Shown here: one piece after another, positions 47,610 through 59,545 of the stretch
How positions within the stretch are numbered: the stretch's first letter is position 1
Layout of the letters: every line of letters begins with the position of its first letter
Assembly: GCA_030998015.1 (NCBI GenBank)
Contig: JARWMV010000243.1
Location: 1,116,001-1,180,000 of the forward strand
Direction: 5' to 3'
Length of the DNA: 64,000 nucleotides
Source: Ceratorhiza oryzae-sativae
Lineage: Eukaryota; Basidiomycota; Agaricomycetes; Cantharellales; Ceratobasidiaceae
Position numbers and translations under genes: made by a program
Notes under the pieces: model-generated
The model's database searches: none
Seen by the model: only the letters and a program-made list of their open reading frames with translations
What the model was told of the DNA's origin: nothing

Positions 47610-49131
47610 ATGCCCGAAATCGAACCAAAAAACCATCCGATTATTTTGACAACACGAACTAGATATGTAATACCTTCTTCAAAATACATGATACCGGGGA
47701 CTTGGGCTAGGTATCATTTATCGCAGCTCATCAACAAAGTTCTTTCATCGCCCCAGCCGATCCCATTCGATTTCCTTGTCAAGGGAGAGCTATTGACAGG
47801 ATCACTCTCAGAATGGTGTAGCGAACGCGGCATTGGAGAGGTAAGGTCGTAAACCATGTCATTGATTGGACTCATAGCGGGTTAGGAAGAAACAGTCGAA
47901 ATCGAATACATTGAATCTGTTTTGCCTCCAGAACTGCTGGCGTCTGAACAAACCGATGACTGGGTGGGTTCAATATCCGCTCGATACAAGAAGTATGTTC
48001 TTGTACTCTGATTTGGGATAATACCTTATAAAGTATCAAGTTTCTTTCTGACAGCTTCATACGACGGATGCGTTCGTCTTCATGATAGCTCGCGACGAAC
48101 TGTCGCCACCTTGACGTCTCATTCGGCACCTGTCACCTCGGCTTGCTGGGTGGCGCCCCACCCTACGGACTCGTTTGACGGCGAACAAACTATCGCCAGT
48201 TCTTCGTTCGACCAGACTGTTCACTTGACTCGCCTGTCAGCTACCACTCTGGAACCCACGACGTTAGCGACACTTCACATGCATACAGCCCCTGTCTCCA
48301 GCGTCACCGTTGACTCCTCTGGCCAGTGGCTGATCTCGGCAGGTTGGGACGGACTTGTAGGTGTATGGAGTAGGAATATCCCGGAGGTGGACGAAGTACA
48401 AGATATTCAAGAGGTTGTTCAGAAAAAACGGCGTAAGCTGGCGGACAGTTCTACTGTGAAAAAGGTGAGCGGGAGCGCTCGTCATCCGCCAGCAACAACA
48501 AACGAACGTCTAACCTTTATACAGGCTCCGGGAGTGGTCCTCAAGTCTCACAAAGGTCGAGTCTCGAAGGCGATTTTCGGTCCAACACAGCACAGTCAAC
48601 TAGCGTACAGCTGTGGTTGGGACAGCACAGTGCGGTCATGGGATGTCGAAAGTGGGGTGTGTGTAAACACGGTGGTATGTTCCGCATCAGAAGTCGTTGT
48701 TTCCTGGAGCCTGACAGGTAAAGCCTTAGACACTAGCCGACAGAGCACATCTAGATATCATAGCTTCTGGATCCGGGGATGTGCTATACGCCGCATCTGC
48801 AGATCGTACTGTGTCCTTACTTGATCTCCGCGTGGCAAGCGCACAGTCCAGCTCTAGGACGCTAGTGCATCCGGCAACGGCTTCCTGCCTAGCAGTTCAT
48901 CCAACATCTCCGTTCCATCTACTCACGGGAGCATACGATGGGTTTCTCAGAGTTTGGGATGTCCGCTCACCTCGTACGGCACTGGCCAAGTTCGAGCATA
49001 CGGTGCAGAGCAACAGTGGAGTGCTGAAGCGAGGTAAGATTCTCGGCGTAGACTGGGCGCATGGGTTGGCCGTATGCGCTGGTGAGGTGGGATTTGGTAT
49101 GTGGCATGCGGGTGTCGGGGGGCGCGAATAG
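47610..49131 (+). CDS. YTM1: Ribosome biogenesis WD-repeat protein YTM1
   Basis: Component of the PeBoW complex (with Nop7 and Erb1) needed for 60S subunit assembly in the nucleolus. The start at 47610 (MPEIEPKNHP) precedes the NLE/ubiquitin-like domain: IPSSKYMIPGTWARYHLSQL, then PIPFDFLVKGELL and, after an intron, VEIEYIESVLPPELL. This domain binds the AAA ATPase Rea1, and the conserved Glu of the VEIEY segment is present. WD40 repeats follow from about 47980: HSAPVTSACWV near 48120, SSFDQTVHLTRLS, SSGQWLISAGWDGLVGVWS near 48320, SCGWDSTVRSWDVESG near 48620, SADRTVSLLDLR near 48800, and GAYDGFLRVWDVRSP near 48940. The gene ends at 49131. Convergent with the TAG1-like gene, with only about 100 bases between stops. 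Confidence 0.92.
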
Positions 49132-49228
49132 AGACAATATATATGTATACCAGTGTCCAAATACGAAAACAGATGAGAATAGTACGTTACACAGAACAAA
49201 CACCCCAGAAACCTTTGTCTATCGCTAA

Positions 49229-51636
49229 TCAGTATGCCACCCCAACCTGCCATAACTCGCCAGAACTGGAGGACTCCATATCCTCTGTGAAACCGCTGGC
49301 CATGCTGTCGCCGTATACCGGCCAGTAGTACCCCTCAGGATCTTCGGTTATAAGTTTAGGCTTCGATGTGGGCTGTGTTTCTGATTCGAGTTCCGGTTCA
49401 ACATCTGGCTCTCCCTCAACATCAGGTTCTGGGGTTGATGGCCAAGGCATGGGGAGTGCCATCTCCGATAGGTGAGGTGCATGTGGAACATCTGGGAGAT
49501 GGGGAAGATGTGGCTCTGGCAGGGGCAATGAGGGTGTTGGCATAGGAGGGACTGGAAGGGGATTAGATGGAGCTGGGATACTCCACTCTGGCTCGTTGAG
49601 ATGTTTCTTGCCAACCCAGGTCTCCCCCCGCAGAGGTAGGCCGAATAGCTCTAGCTCACCACTCTGTGTGCTTCCAACCGTCAGCCCTTCGACCTTTGCG
49701 GCAACCGCTGTGATGCCGGCCACCCCGGCGCGGGCTCCACCCATGTTAAACAAAACTTTGCTGATGAACCTCCGTAGCTCAGCATCTCGACCGGGAAGGA
49801 CTTCGAGAGGTACATCGGTAACTTGAGCGTATACCCACACTCCCTCCTCGCCGTCGAGAGCTTCTGTATGAGCCGGGATCCACGAATCCGGACGAATACG
49901 AGCAAAGGCTGCGGACGGAAGGGGGTCGGGAAGTGGCATAGGTTCCGGTTCAGACCATCTTTCGTCGTACTGAACGCCATTCGGCGAGCCAACACCCGGA
50001 TCATCATATGGCCATGCGTCAGGCGCAGGGCCGTCGTACACGAGAAGATCAGGCCAGACACGCGTGGCGTTGATATGGAGGGCTGACAGGGAATCAGGCG
50101 GCACAATATGTGCGCGGACGAACGCAGATGCGAAGATTTGTTCTCCTCGGAGAGAAATCCTCATGTTCTGCGCGAGATGGAGCATCAGCTCCACCGACCC
50201 TTTGGCCAACCAACTGATGACATACCGAGATCTGAACATCACGCAGCAGCTCTGGTCGCTCCGCGGCCGCGGGAAACTGAGCTTCAATAGTTAACTCGTC
50301 CTGCATCCCCACGGCGCGTAGGAAATCCGTAGCGACAAGGATAGGTGAACCGCGCGCGGCTAGAAAATCTGAGGCAAACCTAGATATAGGGGCAATGGAA
50401 GCCGAGGTAGATGGTAGTGGTAGAGCATGCCCAGAAATAGCTAGTGTAATATTGGGTGTTGCGAGCGCAAGCGGAGCAGTCTCGATCCGTGCGACGGGGA
50501 GGACAGCGCCGGAACCTGCAGGAGGAAGTGAAACGACAAAGGGAAGTGAGAGTGCAACTCGTCCCTGAAGGAGAGAAGGGATTGGGTTGGGGAGTGTGGC
50601 AGTACCGACGACACGGAGAGTTGGTGGCGGGGGTAGAATGTTATATGACTGTAGGTAAACCAGGCTTGCAAAGTCGGGAATCGGCCGTGGTTCATTAGGT
50701 CGCGAAGGCGGGAGACCGGGTATTGGTGGGACTGGAGCACGCAATGGCTGTTAGTGAGTCAGGTCTGAAAACAAAGAGCCCGAACTTACGGGCCGCCCGA
50801 ATAACAGCCCGAACTTCATGTTTAGTGACGCGCAGTTTATTCCGCCATGAAAAGCGATTCGCCTCTCTGCCACCAATGATTACTACTTCGGGAAATTCAA
50901 CACGAACCTCCACCGAACCAGTCTTCCACGAATGTGAGATGAAACCAAGCAGGTCTTGGTTGTTTTTTGTGGGCTGGGCGAGAAGTTTCAATGTCAAGCT
51001 GTCCAACTGAGGAGGGGATGTAGTTGCAAGCGGCAGAGTGATGTCAGGAAGATGAACGGTGGCTAAATAGGCTCCCGTGGGGGAGTAGATATCCGCCGTA
51101 TGGGATGAGAAGGTCGCACTGCCAACCTTGCGAACTGCCCATCCAACGAGCTTGTCTGTGAACTTGTGAGAGGATAGCCCGAGAGCGAGACTTGCGTCGA
51201 TGGCGGCGGCTCCCGAGAGTTCACACCAGACGCCGTCAGAGGTGTAGTTCAGGACATTGATGGAGGATGGTCCCTCGAACGCCAACGAGCGATGGGCTAG
51301 CAAGGCGGGGTCGGTCCGGAGAAGAGGGTGGATGTACGACTGGAAGGTAAAGGCGATTGCGACGGCAAGGCAAAGCAGAAAGGAGAGGAAGACAAATGCG
51401 AGAGTGACGAGATGGTGAAGCCACGGAACGGAGCTCTTCTGGTGCGGGGGAGTTAAACACGACCGATCGTGGGCGCCGTCCTGGCGTGATGTGCCGTTGA
51501 AGAGCGGGGTACGCTCCGCTGGACAAGCGTCTTCCACTGGATTGTCCATAGTGTCGATGAGCAGCAGCTCCCCTGGTCGCGAGGCAAAATGTCCACGGCG
51601 CGGCTGGTGGTGGGAGGAAGCGCCCTGATGTGACAT
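49229..51636 (-). CDS. Single-pass vacuolar-type membrane protein, TAG1-like
   Basis: Three long exons. The start at 51636 gives MSHQGASSHHQPRRGHF, a hydrophilic cytosolic tail with PLFNGTSRQDG, then one strong membrane helix (HHLVTLAFVFLSFLLCLAVA) near 51380. The remainder would be lumenal, with repeated beta-rich segments (DITLPLATTSPPQLDSLTLK, GVWVYAQVTDVPLEVLPGRD) as in DUF3712-type proteins such as yeast Tag1, which helps end autophagy at the vacuole. An intron of 58 bases at about 50245-50190 joins LRDVQIS to NMRISLRGEQIF. The C-terminus is Pro/Glu-rich (PLPVPPMPTPSLPLPEP). Family assignment is by architecture, not by a diagnostic motif. Confidence 0.65.
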
Positions 51637-51961
51637 GACTCTCGCCTGCTTAGTCGAGATGGAAACACACGTCAACACGCACCTTGGGCGTATCCTGCAC
51701 GGGTATTCTGTAATTAATCTAAGCTTATTTCTTTAGCCCTCCCCTCCGCTCGGGCCGCACCCCTACACATGTTTTTTTGTTCTATTGACCGATCCCTCGT
51801 GATATTCAACGTTGAGGCGAGATCGCCAATGACACACGCTTTTCCATACCTGGTATTGAACCTTAGCGACGTACAGAGGGGTTTCCTTGCTCCTTACGAA
51901 ATAATTGAGACGGACTGAAACATCGTCCTTCTTCAGTTTAATCTGACACCTTACGGAAGCA
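51637..51961. other. Intergenic, TAG1-like promoter
   Basis: 325 bases upstream of the TAG1-like gene and downstream of the P-loop gene; AT-rich in part; no further feature seen. Confidence 0.45.
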
Positions 51962-52581
51962 CTAAGCCATCTCCGCGACCCATTCCAACACCTGATCTAC
52001 TCGATCATCCAATCCTTTAAGATCATCGCCCAACTCCTTGTAGCGTAGCCCAAGGTCGGCCAGCAGCTCCCTGAACACTGCAGGCTGCTTGTGAGGATCA
52101 TCGAGGGATCTTACACCATCGTCCTCGATCCATTCTGCCACGGGGTTTAACAGAACGAACAGAGCGTTTCGATAAACTGGGAGGAGCCGTTGGAGCTCGA
52201 TTCCACCCATCAGTGTCCTCACACCCTCCTGGCCTTCCGTCGAGAAATAGGCATATGCGATGGGGTCTATCGCAGAACGATCGCACAGAAGGAATTGCTG
52301 TGCGTGCAGTCCTCTAGCATTGCCTTCTGCTTCGGCCTGTGCTTGTAAAATGGCCTTTTGCATATCGAGCATACCCACGTGCTCCGGGTGAATGTTGTCG
52401 AGCGCATTACCGTGCGAGCCACCTCAGAAACGTGCTGGGTAGGAGGTAGACTCAAGCGTGCCGCAATCTTCTTGCAGAGCGTGGTTTTACCAGCCGAAGA
52501 TGGCCCTACAATGTAAATTCCTGTAAGATGCGTAGGGACGAGCCCGTGACCGGTTGAATCGCACTGATATCTATCGAGCAT
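51962..52581 (-). CDS. NadR/TTD14-like P-loop NTPase (AAA_28 type)
   Basis: Small nucleotide-binding protein of about 206 residues. The start at 52581 (MLDRYQCDS) leads into the Walker A motif GIYIVGPSSAGKTTLCKKIA near 52500, then HVSEVARTVMR. The second half has DMQKAILQAQAEAEGNARGL and FLLCDRSAIDPIAYAYF, the acidic motif typical of this family, and ends WVAEMA. The two halves are out of frame by one base at 52384-52385: TFTR must be followed by EHVGMLDMQ, which needs one more G in a GG run. This is probably an assembly deletion. Substrate unknown; relatives phosphorylate nucleoside-type molecules or bind GTP. Confidence 0.78.
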
Positions 52582-53195
52582 AATGAGTCGTCTCTGCTAG
52601 TTAGTATCAGCCTCGTCGCGCTGCAAGTTCCGAGTTTTAGTGTGGGATTACTCACATAGTGTGGGTTTGGGGTGGTGGATTGGCGGGGGACTGATCCGCG
52701 ATGGGATTAGCCACGTCGGCTGTGACCGGTGGCTATCCACATATGACAAAATCACGTGGCTTTGTGGTCACAGGCAGTCTCTGGGTGGGTCGACGCCGTC
52801 GAGTCGTCAGGTCGTTCGTGTCCTGGAGTTGAGCATTTAGGAGTAAGGATTATGCTCAATGGCATGATTCTAGCAACGGAGACTCATCCTTCAGCGATCT
52901 AGTGTAGACCATGCCTCGCCACTGCTGGCACGTTGTGATCACCCAACCCACGTTGTGATCCCGCATATAAGGTGGTGCACAACCCTTACAGAGAAGCGTT
53001 CGCAGAAAAGATACCATAATTACGCCACTGAAACCTTGTTTGTCTCTTGTGAATCGAGGAAAACTCAACTAGAACGGATGTCACGGATTTGTCAGCAGTG
53101 ATGGCGTGGCTAAACCAACTGGTGTGACAAGTTCCAATCGATTGCGAGGGTGTCAGCTTGTCCACGATATCATCCATAATCCAAATTATTTCGAA
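52582..53195. promoter_or_regulatory. Divergent upstream region, P-loop gene / RdRP-helicase
   Basis: A 614-base gap between divergent genes with a TCACGTG element (CACGTG at 52753-52758). The frame of the RdRP is open upstream to about 53073 without an ATG, so a short 5' exon could lie here. No RRM-like N-terminal exon was found. Confidence 0.4.
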
Positions 53196-56100
53196 ATGCC
53201 ACCATATGTTGTTGCACTTCGTTCCCCGCTGACGCCTGACGATGAGTCCTGGGACTTTACTCTTGCGACTCCACTGGGTCCTTCTCGCCCTGGCCGTGGA
53301 AAGCTCATTATATTTACGCCCGAAAGTCTGACTTTGCAGATAGAAGAATTTCCAAGCAATCGTGTTCTGTATCATGACCAGGCAGATGACTTCATCTTGG
53401 CCTCGTTCGGTGCCCTGAGGTTTAAAGATCGCCCGCCATCGGCCGCAGCGGATTACATACTTCGAGTACTGACCAAGGGCTTTTTTCTCGACGGTCGGCA
53501 GTATCGATTCTTTCATCACAGTAATAGCCAGCTTCGGAGTCGCTCGTGCTGGCTGCGGGTTGCACAAACAGACGAAGAACTGGACCGCAGGATACAAGGT
53601 CTTTGCGACGTCTCAAAAATCAATAACATTGCCAAAAGTGAGTCTACTATGGATTCGCTTCAAAATTATTGATTTAAAACTTAGGGGCCAAGAGGATAGG
53701 GCTTTTGTTTTCAGGTGCCGAAATCGACTGGGATTTGGATCCCAAATTCACCAAAGACATTCCCGACATTACCGTTGGTGAAGAGCTTTTCTCTGACGGT
53801 ATGTTTTCACTTGAGGTTCCATCCAACCAGTCCATTAACGAACCTGACCAGGATGTGGCCTTATATCGAGGAGATTCATGCAAATGTTGGCCAAGAAGAA
53901 GCGAATTGTTCACAGGCAGCAAAGGTATACACCTTCCGTAATCCAAATAAGGTACAGGGGTTACAAGGTGAATTGGCGTGGGGTTGGGTCATGAGCTACA
54001 AGCTAACATGTCATCTTAGGGAGTCCTTATGATTCACCCCGAGTTGGACCGAGAGGCCAAACAACACGTCCATTTTCGAGACTCAATGCGAAAGCTCAAG
54101 ACGACCTCCAACAACACATTCTCTGCTGTCGATTACTCGCGACCATATCAGTTTGCGCGTCTAAACAACGATATCGTTGTGCTACTCTCTGCACTTGGTA
54201 TCACCAATGAAACACTCTTAGCGAAGCAAGAAGCGTACTTTCAATGGATCCAATCCGCCCGCACCGATATGTACGCCGCCATGAACCTTCTGGATGCCTT
54301 GGGTCGACATTCCAGTGCAGAGCGAGTGCTGCTGGATGGACTGGACAACGACAATGTGCAAAATGAAATCAAAGCTGCCCAAGCAGCAGAAGTCACTGCG
54401 TTTCGTAAACCCGATACGGAAAAGGAAAGGTGCAGGATACTCCTATTAAAGTCCCGCTTTCTATTTGGTGTATGCGACCCGTATGGAATCCTGGAGGAAG
54501 GAGAGGTTCACGTCCGTATCATGGAGCCTCGTATGGGACTCACGACCCTCACCGCGACAGATCTAATGGTTGTGCGGAATCCTTGTCTTCACCCCGGCGA
54601 CATATTAAAATTAAGAGCTGTACATCACCCTAGAATGGATCATCTAGTCGATTGCATTGTCTTTAGTGGGAAGGGCAAGAGAGCCGCACCAGCGATGAGC
54701 TCTGGGGGTGACCTTGGTATGTGTACACCTGTTATATTACGGCAATCGACTCCGCTGAGAGAATCCACCCCGCCAGACGGCGATCGTTTTACAGTTGTTT
54801 GGGATCCAGACGTTGTCCCGCAGGTTATTGCTCAGGTAGACTAGAATCTATCTTAATTGGTAATAGATGCACATCATTTACCTTACCTTGCAGTCCTACA
54901 ACTATCCCCCGGCCAAGAGCCCAGTAAACATGAATATAACCAGAAAAGACCTAGCTACCCACTTTGCCAATTATAACAAGTGAGTAATATCACTCATTGA
55001 TCGCAGACCCCACGTGTTCATACACTTTGGTTCCGTTAAGCATGAGCCTCGGACGGGTTGCTGCTTTACATATTAAGTGGGCCCGCGCAAAAGGTGCGAT
55101 GAGCCCGAGTGCCAGCAGTTAAATGCACTCCACTCGCAAAGCGTAGATGGCGCCCGCATCCGCATTCCAGAACCACTGACCACTCCACCTGAAGTCGAAG
55201 GCCCCTTTGTGCTGGATATGTTAGCAGAGAAGGCTCGGGAGTTTGCAGCAAAATTCATCGCCGAAACTGCCGGTCAAATTGGAATTTTGGATAAACCCAC
55301 TGCAGAATCGATACTCAAGAGTTTGCTCGCGACAGACGATCCTGTGTTTGCCGCTTCCACTGAGAACGAAATTATTCAACTGTGTTTACGTTTCTCGATG
55401 CGCAATCGGATAGACATGAAGGATTATCTTCACCATATAAACTTTCACGGACTGTCAGCTCAAGAGAAATATGCCCTTTCGAGCGCGCTGAATCTAACTC
55501 CCGAGTCGCATCCTTTTGTTTGGAATAGGTGCGCTTTGTAGCGGCAATAAGAAACAGGTACTAAGCTTGCTGAATAGCCTACTTCGATCGAATGTCGTTC
55601 CAGGATTTGTTTTGAGAGAGCAAAACCTGGGTGGTCCTCTACACTTGCAACGTCTATATTCCTCTGAAATACAAGGACGGCCCGCGTTTTTCGAGTACCT
55701 CAAACGAGCAACTACAGATTTCAACCGGAAGTTGATCATCATCAAGGTTCGTTTTTCCTACTATGGTGCATATAGTTTCAACAGCCACGGTTATCAGACA
55801 GATGAACGGTTTGGTGTTGGAATCTTCGTTCGTGGGAAACACTCCTGGGACGAGGACGCGATTGTCAACCAGGATGTCCTGGTCCACGCATTTCAGCCAT
55901 CCGTAGCGACAGGGGGCCAATTAGCCAAACCGACAAAACATGGATACATGTTGTATGCGAGCGATGGCGTCTTTCAACTGTTCGAGCGACACCGCTCGAA
56001 TACTTTCATATTCCTAAATTTTGCCACGAGCTACTCGCAGAATGACGTAAACGCCAGTATAGCTTTGGCGAAGATTAGTGACAATGTCCGAGTGAGTTCT

Positions 56101-59100
56101 TTCTCACGTTTTATTTTTTCTACTTCATGATAAATCAATCTCCTTCCAGCGCCAGATAGGCAGAGTTCAAAAAACCCCAGTGCAGACCCTGGAAATCCAC
56201 GTTGTCTCGAATAGAGATCGAGTTGGACAAGAATTTTTTGATTTAAGGTTTTCACAGTCAGTTCTGACATGATTAAGGCGCGTTCAAGGGGCTAAGTAGT
56301 TCAAAACATCAGTGTCCAAACCGAAAAGATCATCCCGCGCTTCCAACGTGAGGTGGATACCTACATCCCTCGATCGGTCAAGAGCTTACGGGAGCTGGCC
56401 GAACTGCCTGGAGTTCCCCAGCTTGAAAGACGCATTGGCGAATTATTCTCCATGTCGCCAGAACAATTCTTTGAGGAGGTGCGAGACCGCGAATATGAGG
56501 AATTGGAGGATTTCATGCAACTTGCTTGGACACATAATGCTCATGCATACAATTTCTACTTGTTCGAAGTAATCTGTTCAAGGGTTTCGGGGACATCTAT
56601 CGGCACATTACGCCATTGGTTAGGCGTCGATCCTGCTCTAGTATATGCGCTCCTCAAAGTATATGATGATGCGCAAGGGGAACAGCTGGAGTTATTTCAG
56701 ACGATGGACGAAATCATTGTCCGCAGCATTGTCTTGTCCGCGAACACATACTTGATTTCTGCACCGATGACGCTGGAACGATTAAAGCCCATTGTATGTA
56801 GACTCAGCTTCCGCGCGTTTGCTGAAATAATGTGGTTGGTGGCTTGCTCCGTTCGATCCTTGGGCTTGCCGCCGATATGATGGCGACGTTGATGGAGGTT
56901 CGAACAGACGTTTACAGAGGCATATTGGCCCGCGAATACGCGCACAGACACATCTGGGGCGTTTGCGTAGATCGTGCGGAGGATGCCGATTCCCAATGCC
57001 CCTGCACAGACGAGGGCCGTCCGCGACGCCAGCGAAATGCGCCGGCGCTGGTCCCATTGTTTAGAACTGAAGACGAGCATGTGGTAGACGCCCATCCCCG
57101 AATCGATTTGCCTAACCACGTTCGACTACATGCACACATTCGACTGCAAGCGGCGTCCCAACCCGAACATGGCGTGGATCCGCGGGGACGCCCTATCATG
57201 GATGGCATTGTATCTGGCTCACGTCGAGGACAGCTTCGCATTACACTTCTCCACAGCCCCCCAATAGATCTTGAGAATATACAATGGCACCTTTACGCTG
57301 CAGGAGACGTCGTAACTTCTCGTGCAATGTTCGATGCTGTAGTCAACCTGCATACCAAACCACGGGCCTCGACTGTGCTCCATCATTTGCTGACTGGGGA
57401 TGACGCAGCAGCCGATCCGGATGAGCCACAACCAGAAGACTTGGAGAATCAGATCGTTTCGGACGAAGTTCTGGACCCCACAGACCAAGAATCAGGGGAC
57501 TTAGCCACAGCTGATGACGTGCCTCAGGATGTTAGGACGGCCGAGTTTGATCGAGAATGGAATGTCCAAGCCGATGCAATCGAGTGGGATCGCTTCAACG
57601 ATAGCCAGAGACAGGCCATAATGTCGATCGAGCAACCCCTCTCGTTAGTGTGGGGGCCTCCAGGGTATGATTTTTAGAAGGACAAGCGTCATAATCTGTT
57701 TTATAACAAAAGCTGGGTAGAACCGGAAAAACAACGGTTGTAGTTGCGATGCTGCGACTGTTAATCAAAAGCATGCCCTCTGGGTGGCGGATTCTAATGA
57801 CAGCATCAACGCATAATGGTTGGCTGTTTTATTTTTGATCGCTACTCTTATTGATATGGTGATAATCAGCGGTCGACAATGTTCTCGAACGGTTCATAAA
57901 GGAGAACATCGAGCATGATATCATCCCCCAGGATCGACTGCTGCGTGTCGCGACCGATGTTCACCGGGTCCAGACATCGCTCCACGCGTATACAGTTGAC
58001 GCGCTCGTAGGTGGAAGCACAAATGATAACCCGAAGCTCCTCAAAAAGGCAGAGAAACGAGTTCGAGAGTCCACAATCGTCTTTTGTACATGCGCCGGTG
58101 CTGGCCTGGGTATCCTGCGTCGCTTCAAGTTCGAGATAGCACTCATCGACGAGGCATCCCAAATCACGGAGGCTTGCGCGTTAATACCACTAGTGAAAGG
58201 TTGCCGACGAGCAGTCCTCGTCGGAGATCAGTTGAGTCTCCAGCTGTTTGAAATATTGCCCCGCATATACTTACTATGACGTATGTATCCAGTGTGCAGC
58301 TCCGCCCCACAGTCCAGGTTCGAGCAAAGGCCCTAGATTACGATGTTTCGATGCTCGAGAGGCTATACAATGGCCCCGAACAACTAGGAATGTCTCGTAT
58401 CATGCTCGATGTAAGTCATGAACCGGACCCGATGAAGGAGCTGAGGATGGACCATCCGCACAGACGCAATACCGGTTCCCCGATGCATTAGCGCGATTCC
58501 CCTCCAGGGAGTTTTACAACTCCAGCCTCAAAACAGGTGTGCCGGATAATGGATTTGATCTGGCTCGGTTGGCACGGACAGCCTTCCCTTGGCCACGAGG
58601 CCAACATTCCCTGAATACCAACGTTTTTGTATCCTGCAAAGGCGAGGAGTCATATGAAGGGGCATCCAAAGAAAACGTTAGCCAGGCGGACACAGTGGTG
58701 CAGATCCTTAAACTCTTGCGAACTGATCGAAACACCACGGTATCCTCCGAACACGCCCCCGCCGGAAACGCCACAACGCCACTCAGCGTAACTATCCTCT
58801 CACCTTATTCACGCCAGGTCCGTCTTCTCCGGGCACGACTGCAGGCGGACCCTGCATTAGCAGCCAACACAAGCGTTCACACGATTGATGGATTCCAAGG
58901 ACGAGAAGCAGAGGTGATCGTGTTCACCACGGTCCGGAGTAACGCGAGCGGCGACATTGGATTCCTTGCAGATGAGCGGCGCCTCAACGTTGCTCTCACT
59001 CGCGCTCAATTGGGGAGGATTATTGTCGGAAACGAGGCGACGTTGTGTGCAGGGAGTGAAGTTTGGGACAGAGGCTTGAAAGACTGCGCGAGGGTAGAGC

Positions 59101-59123
59101 TTCCAACTCTAGCACAAGTGTAG
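53196..59123 (+). CDS. RNA-dependent RNA polymerase fused to SF1 helicase
   Basis: Roughly 1,700 residues over some 14 exons. The polymerase part (53196-56270) has RRFFHHSNSQLRSRSCW-like sequence near 53510, then AKRIGLLFSGAEIDWDLD after an intron. ELFSDGCGLIS joins across an intron near 53800. VIQIRYRGYKGVLMIHPEL is near 53970. The catalytic loop SGGDLDGDRFTVVWDPD is split by an intron at about 54719-54772. NMSLGRVAALHIKWARAKG is near 55060, and VWNSLLRSNVVP forms over a 49-base intron near 55530. The helicase part (57540-59123) has Walker A GPPGTGKTT rebuilt over an intron near 57700. IALIDEASQITEACAL is near 58150, VGDHVQLRPTV near 58300, TQYRFPDALARFPSREFYNS near 58480, and VHTIDGFQGREAEVIVFTTV near 58900. 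The final motif is RRLNVALTRAQLG. One-base gaps occur near 55098 and 56862-56864. Unusually short N-terminus; start uncertain. Likely role: small-RNA amplification. Confidence 0.88.
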
Positions 59124-59545
59124 CGGGAAATAGTTAAAGAATAAAACACAGAGTTTACTTGAGGCGGAAGAGTGAACGCAAGGTGTATAGTGTCCACGTA
59201 TATTTTTCAGCCAAAGTTGTTTCAATGTCTTGCAATGTTTGGATATATTTGGAAAGGAAGTCGTGGGGATTCAAGCGCTCTGCGTTTATCCTGCGTGAAA
59301 CCACAGACAGATGGTTGTTGTGGAAAGGGGTATCCTGTTTTGGACTATACAGTCTCATCTTCGCAAGCGCCCCGTATGTCTTGCTCCCTCCCGTGAATGG
59401 CACATCCCAACAATCAATATACATTAAATCGAACGGGATACTTTTTGATACAAGGTCCCTACACACACGCCCTCCCCATTACAGACTTCATGATTTTACG
59501 CTAACAGACCCCAGCCGCATCTCCATCTTGGCTCTTGCGCAAACT
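59124..59545. other. Convergent intergenic, RdRP-helicase / SEC61
   Basis: 422 bases between two stop codons. Open frames on both strands (for example minus 59155-59466) show no motif and are treated as chance. Confidence 0.5.

Noticed and set aside
53106..53195. Upstream start for the RdRP at 53106
   Set aside because: The codon there is GTG, which is not a credible fungal start; the first ATG in frame is 53196.
55500..55560. Frameshift between HPFVW and the following polymerase exon
   Set aside because: A 49-base GT-AG intron, with a TACTAAG branch-like site, restores a continuous frame and the conserved WNSLLRS sequence.
59155..59466. Minus-strand gene between the helicase and SEC61
   Set aside because: The frame has no motif, no splice sites of note and lies between two stops of convergent genes.
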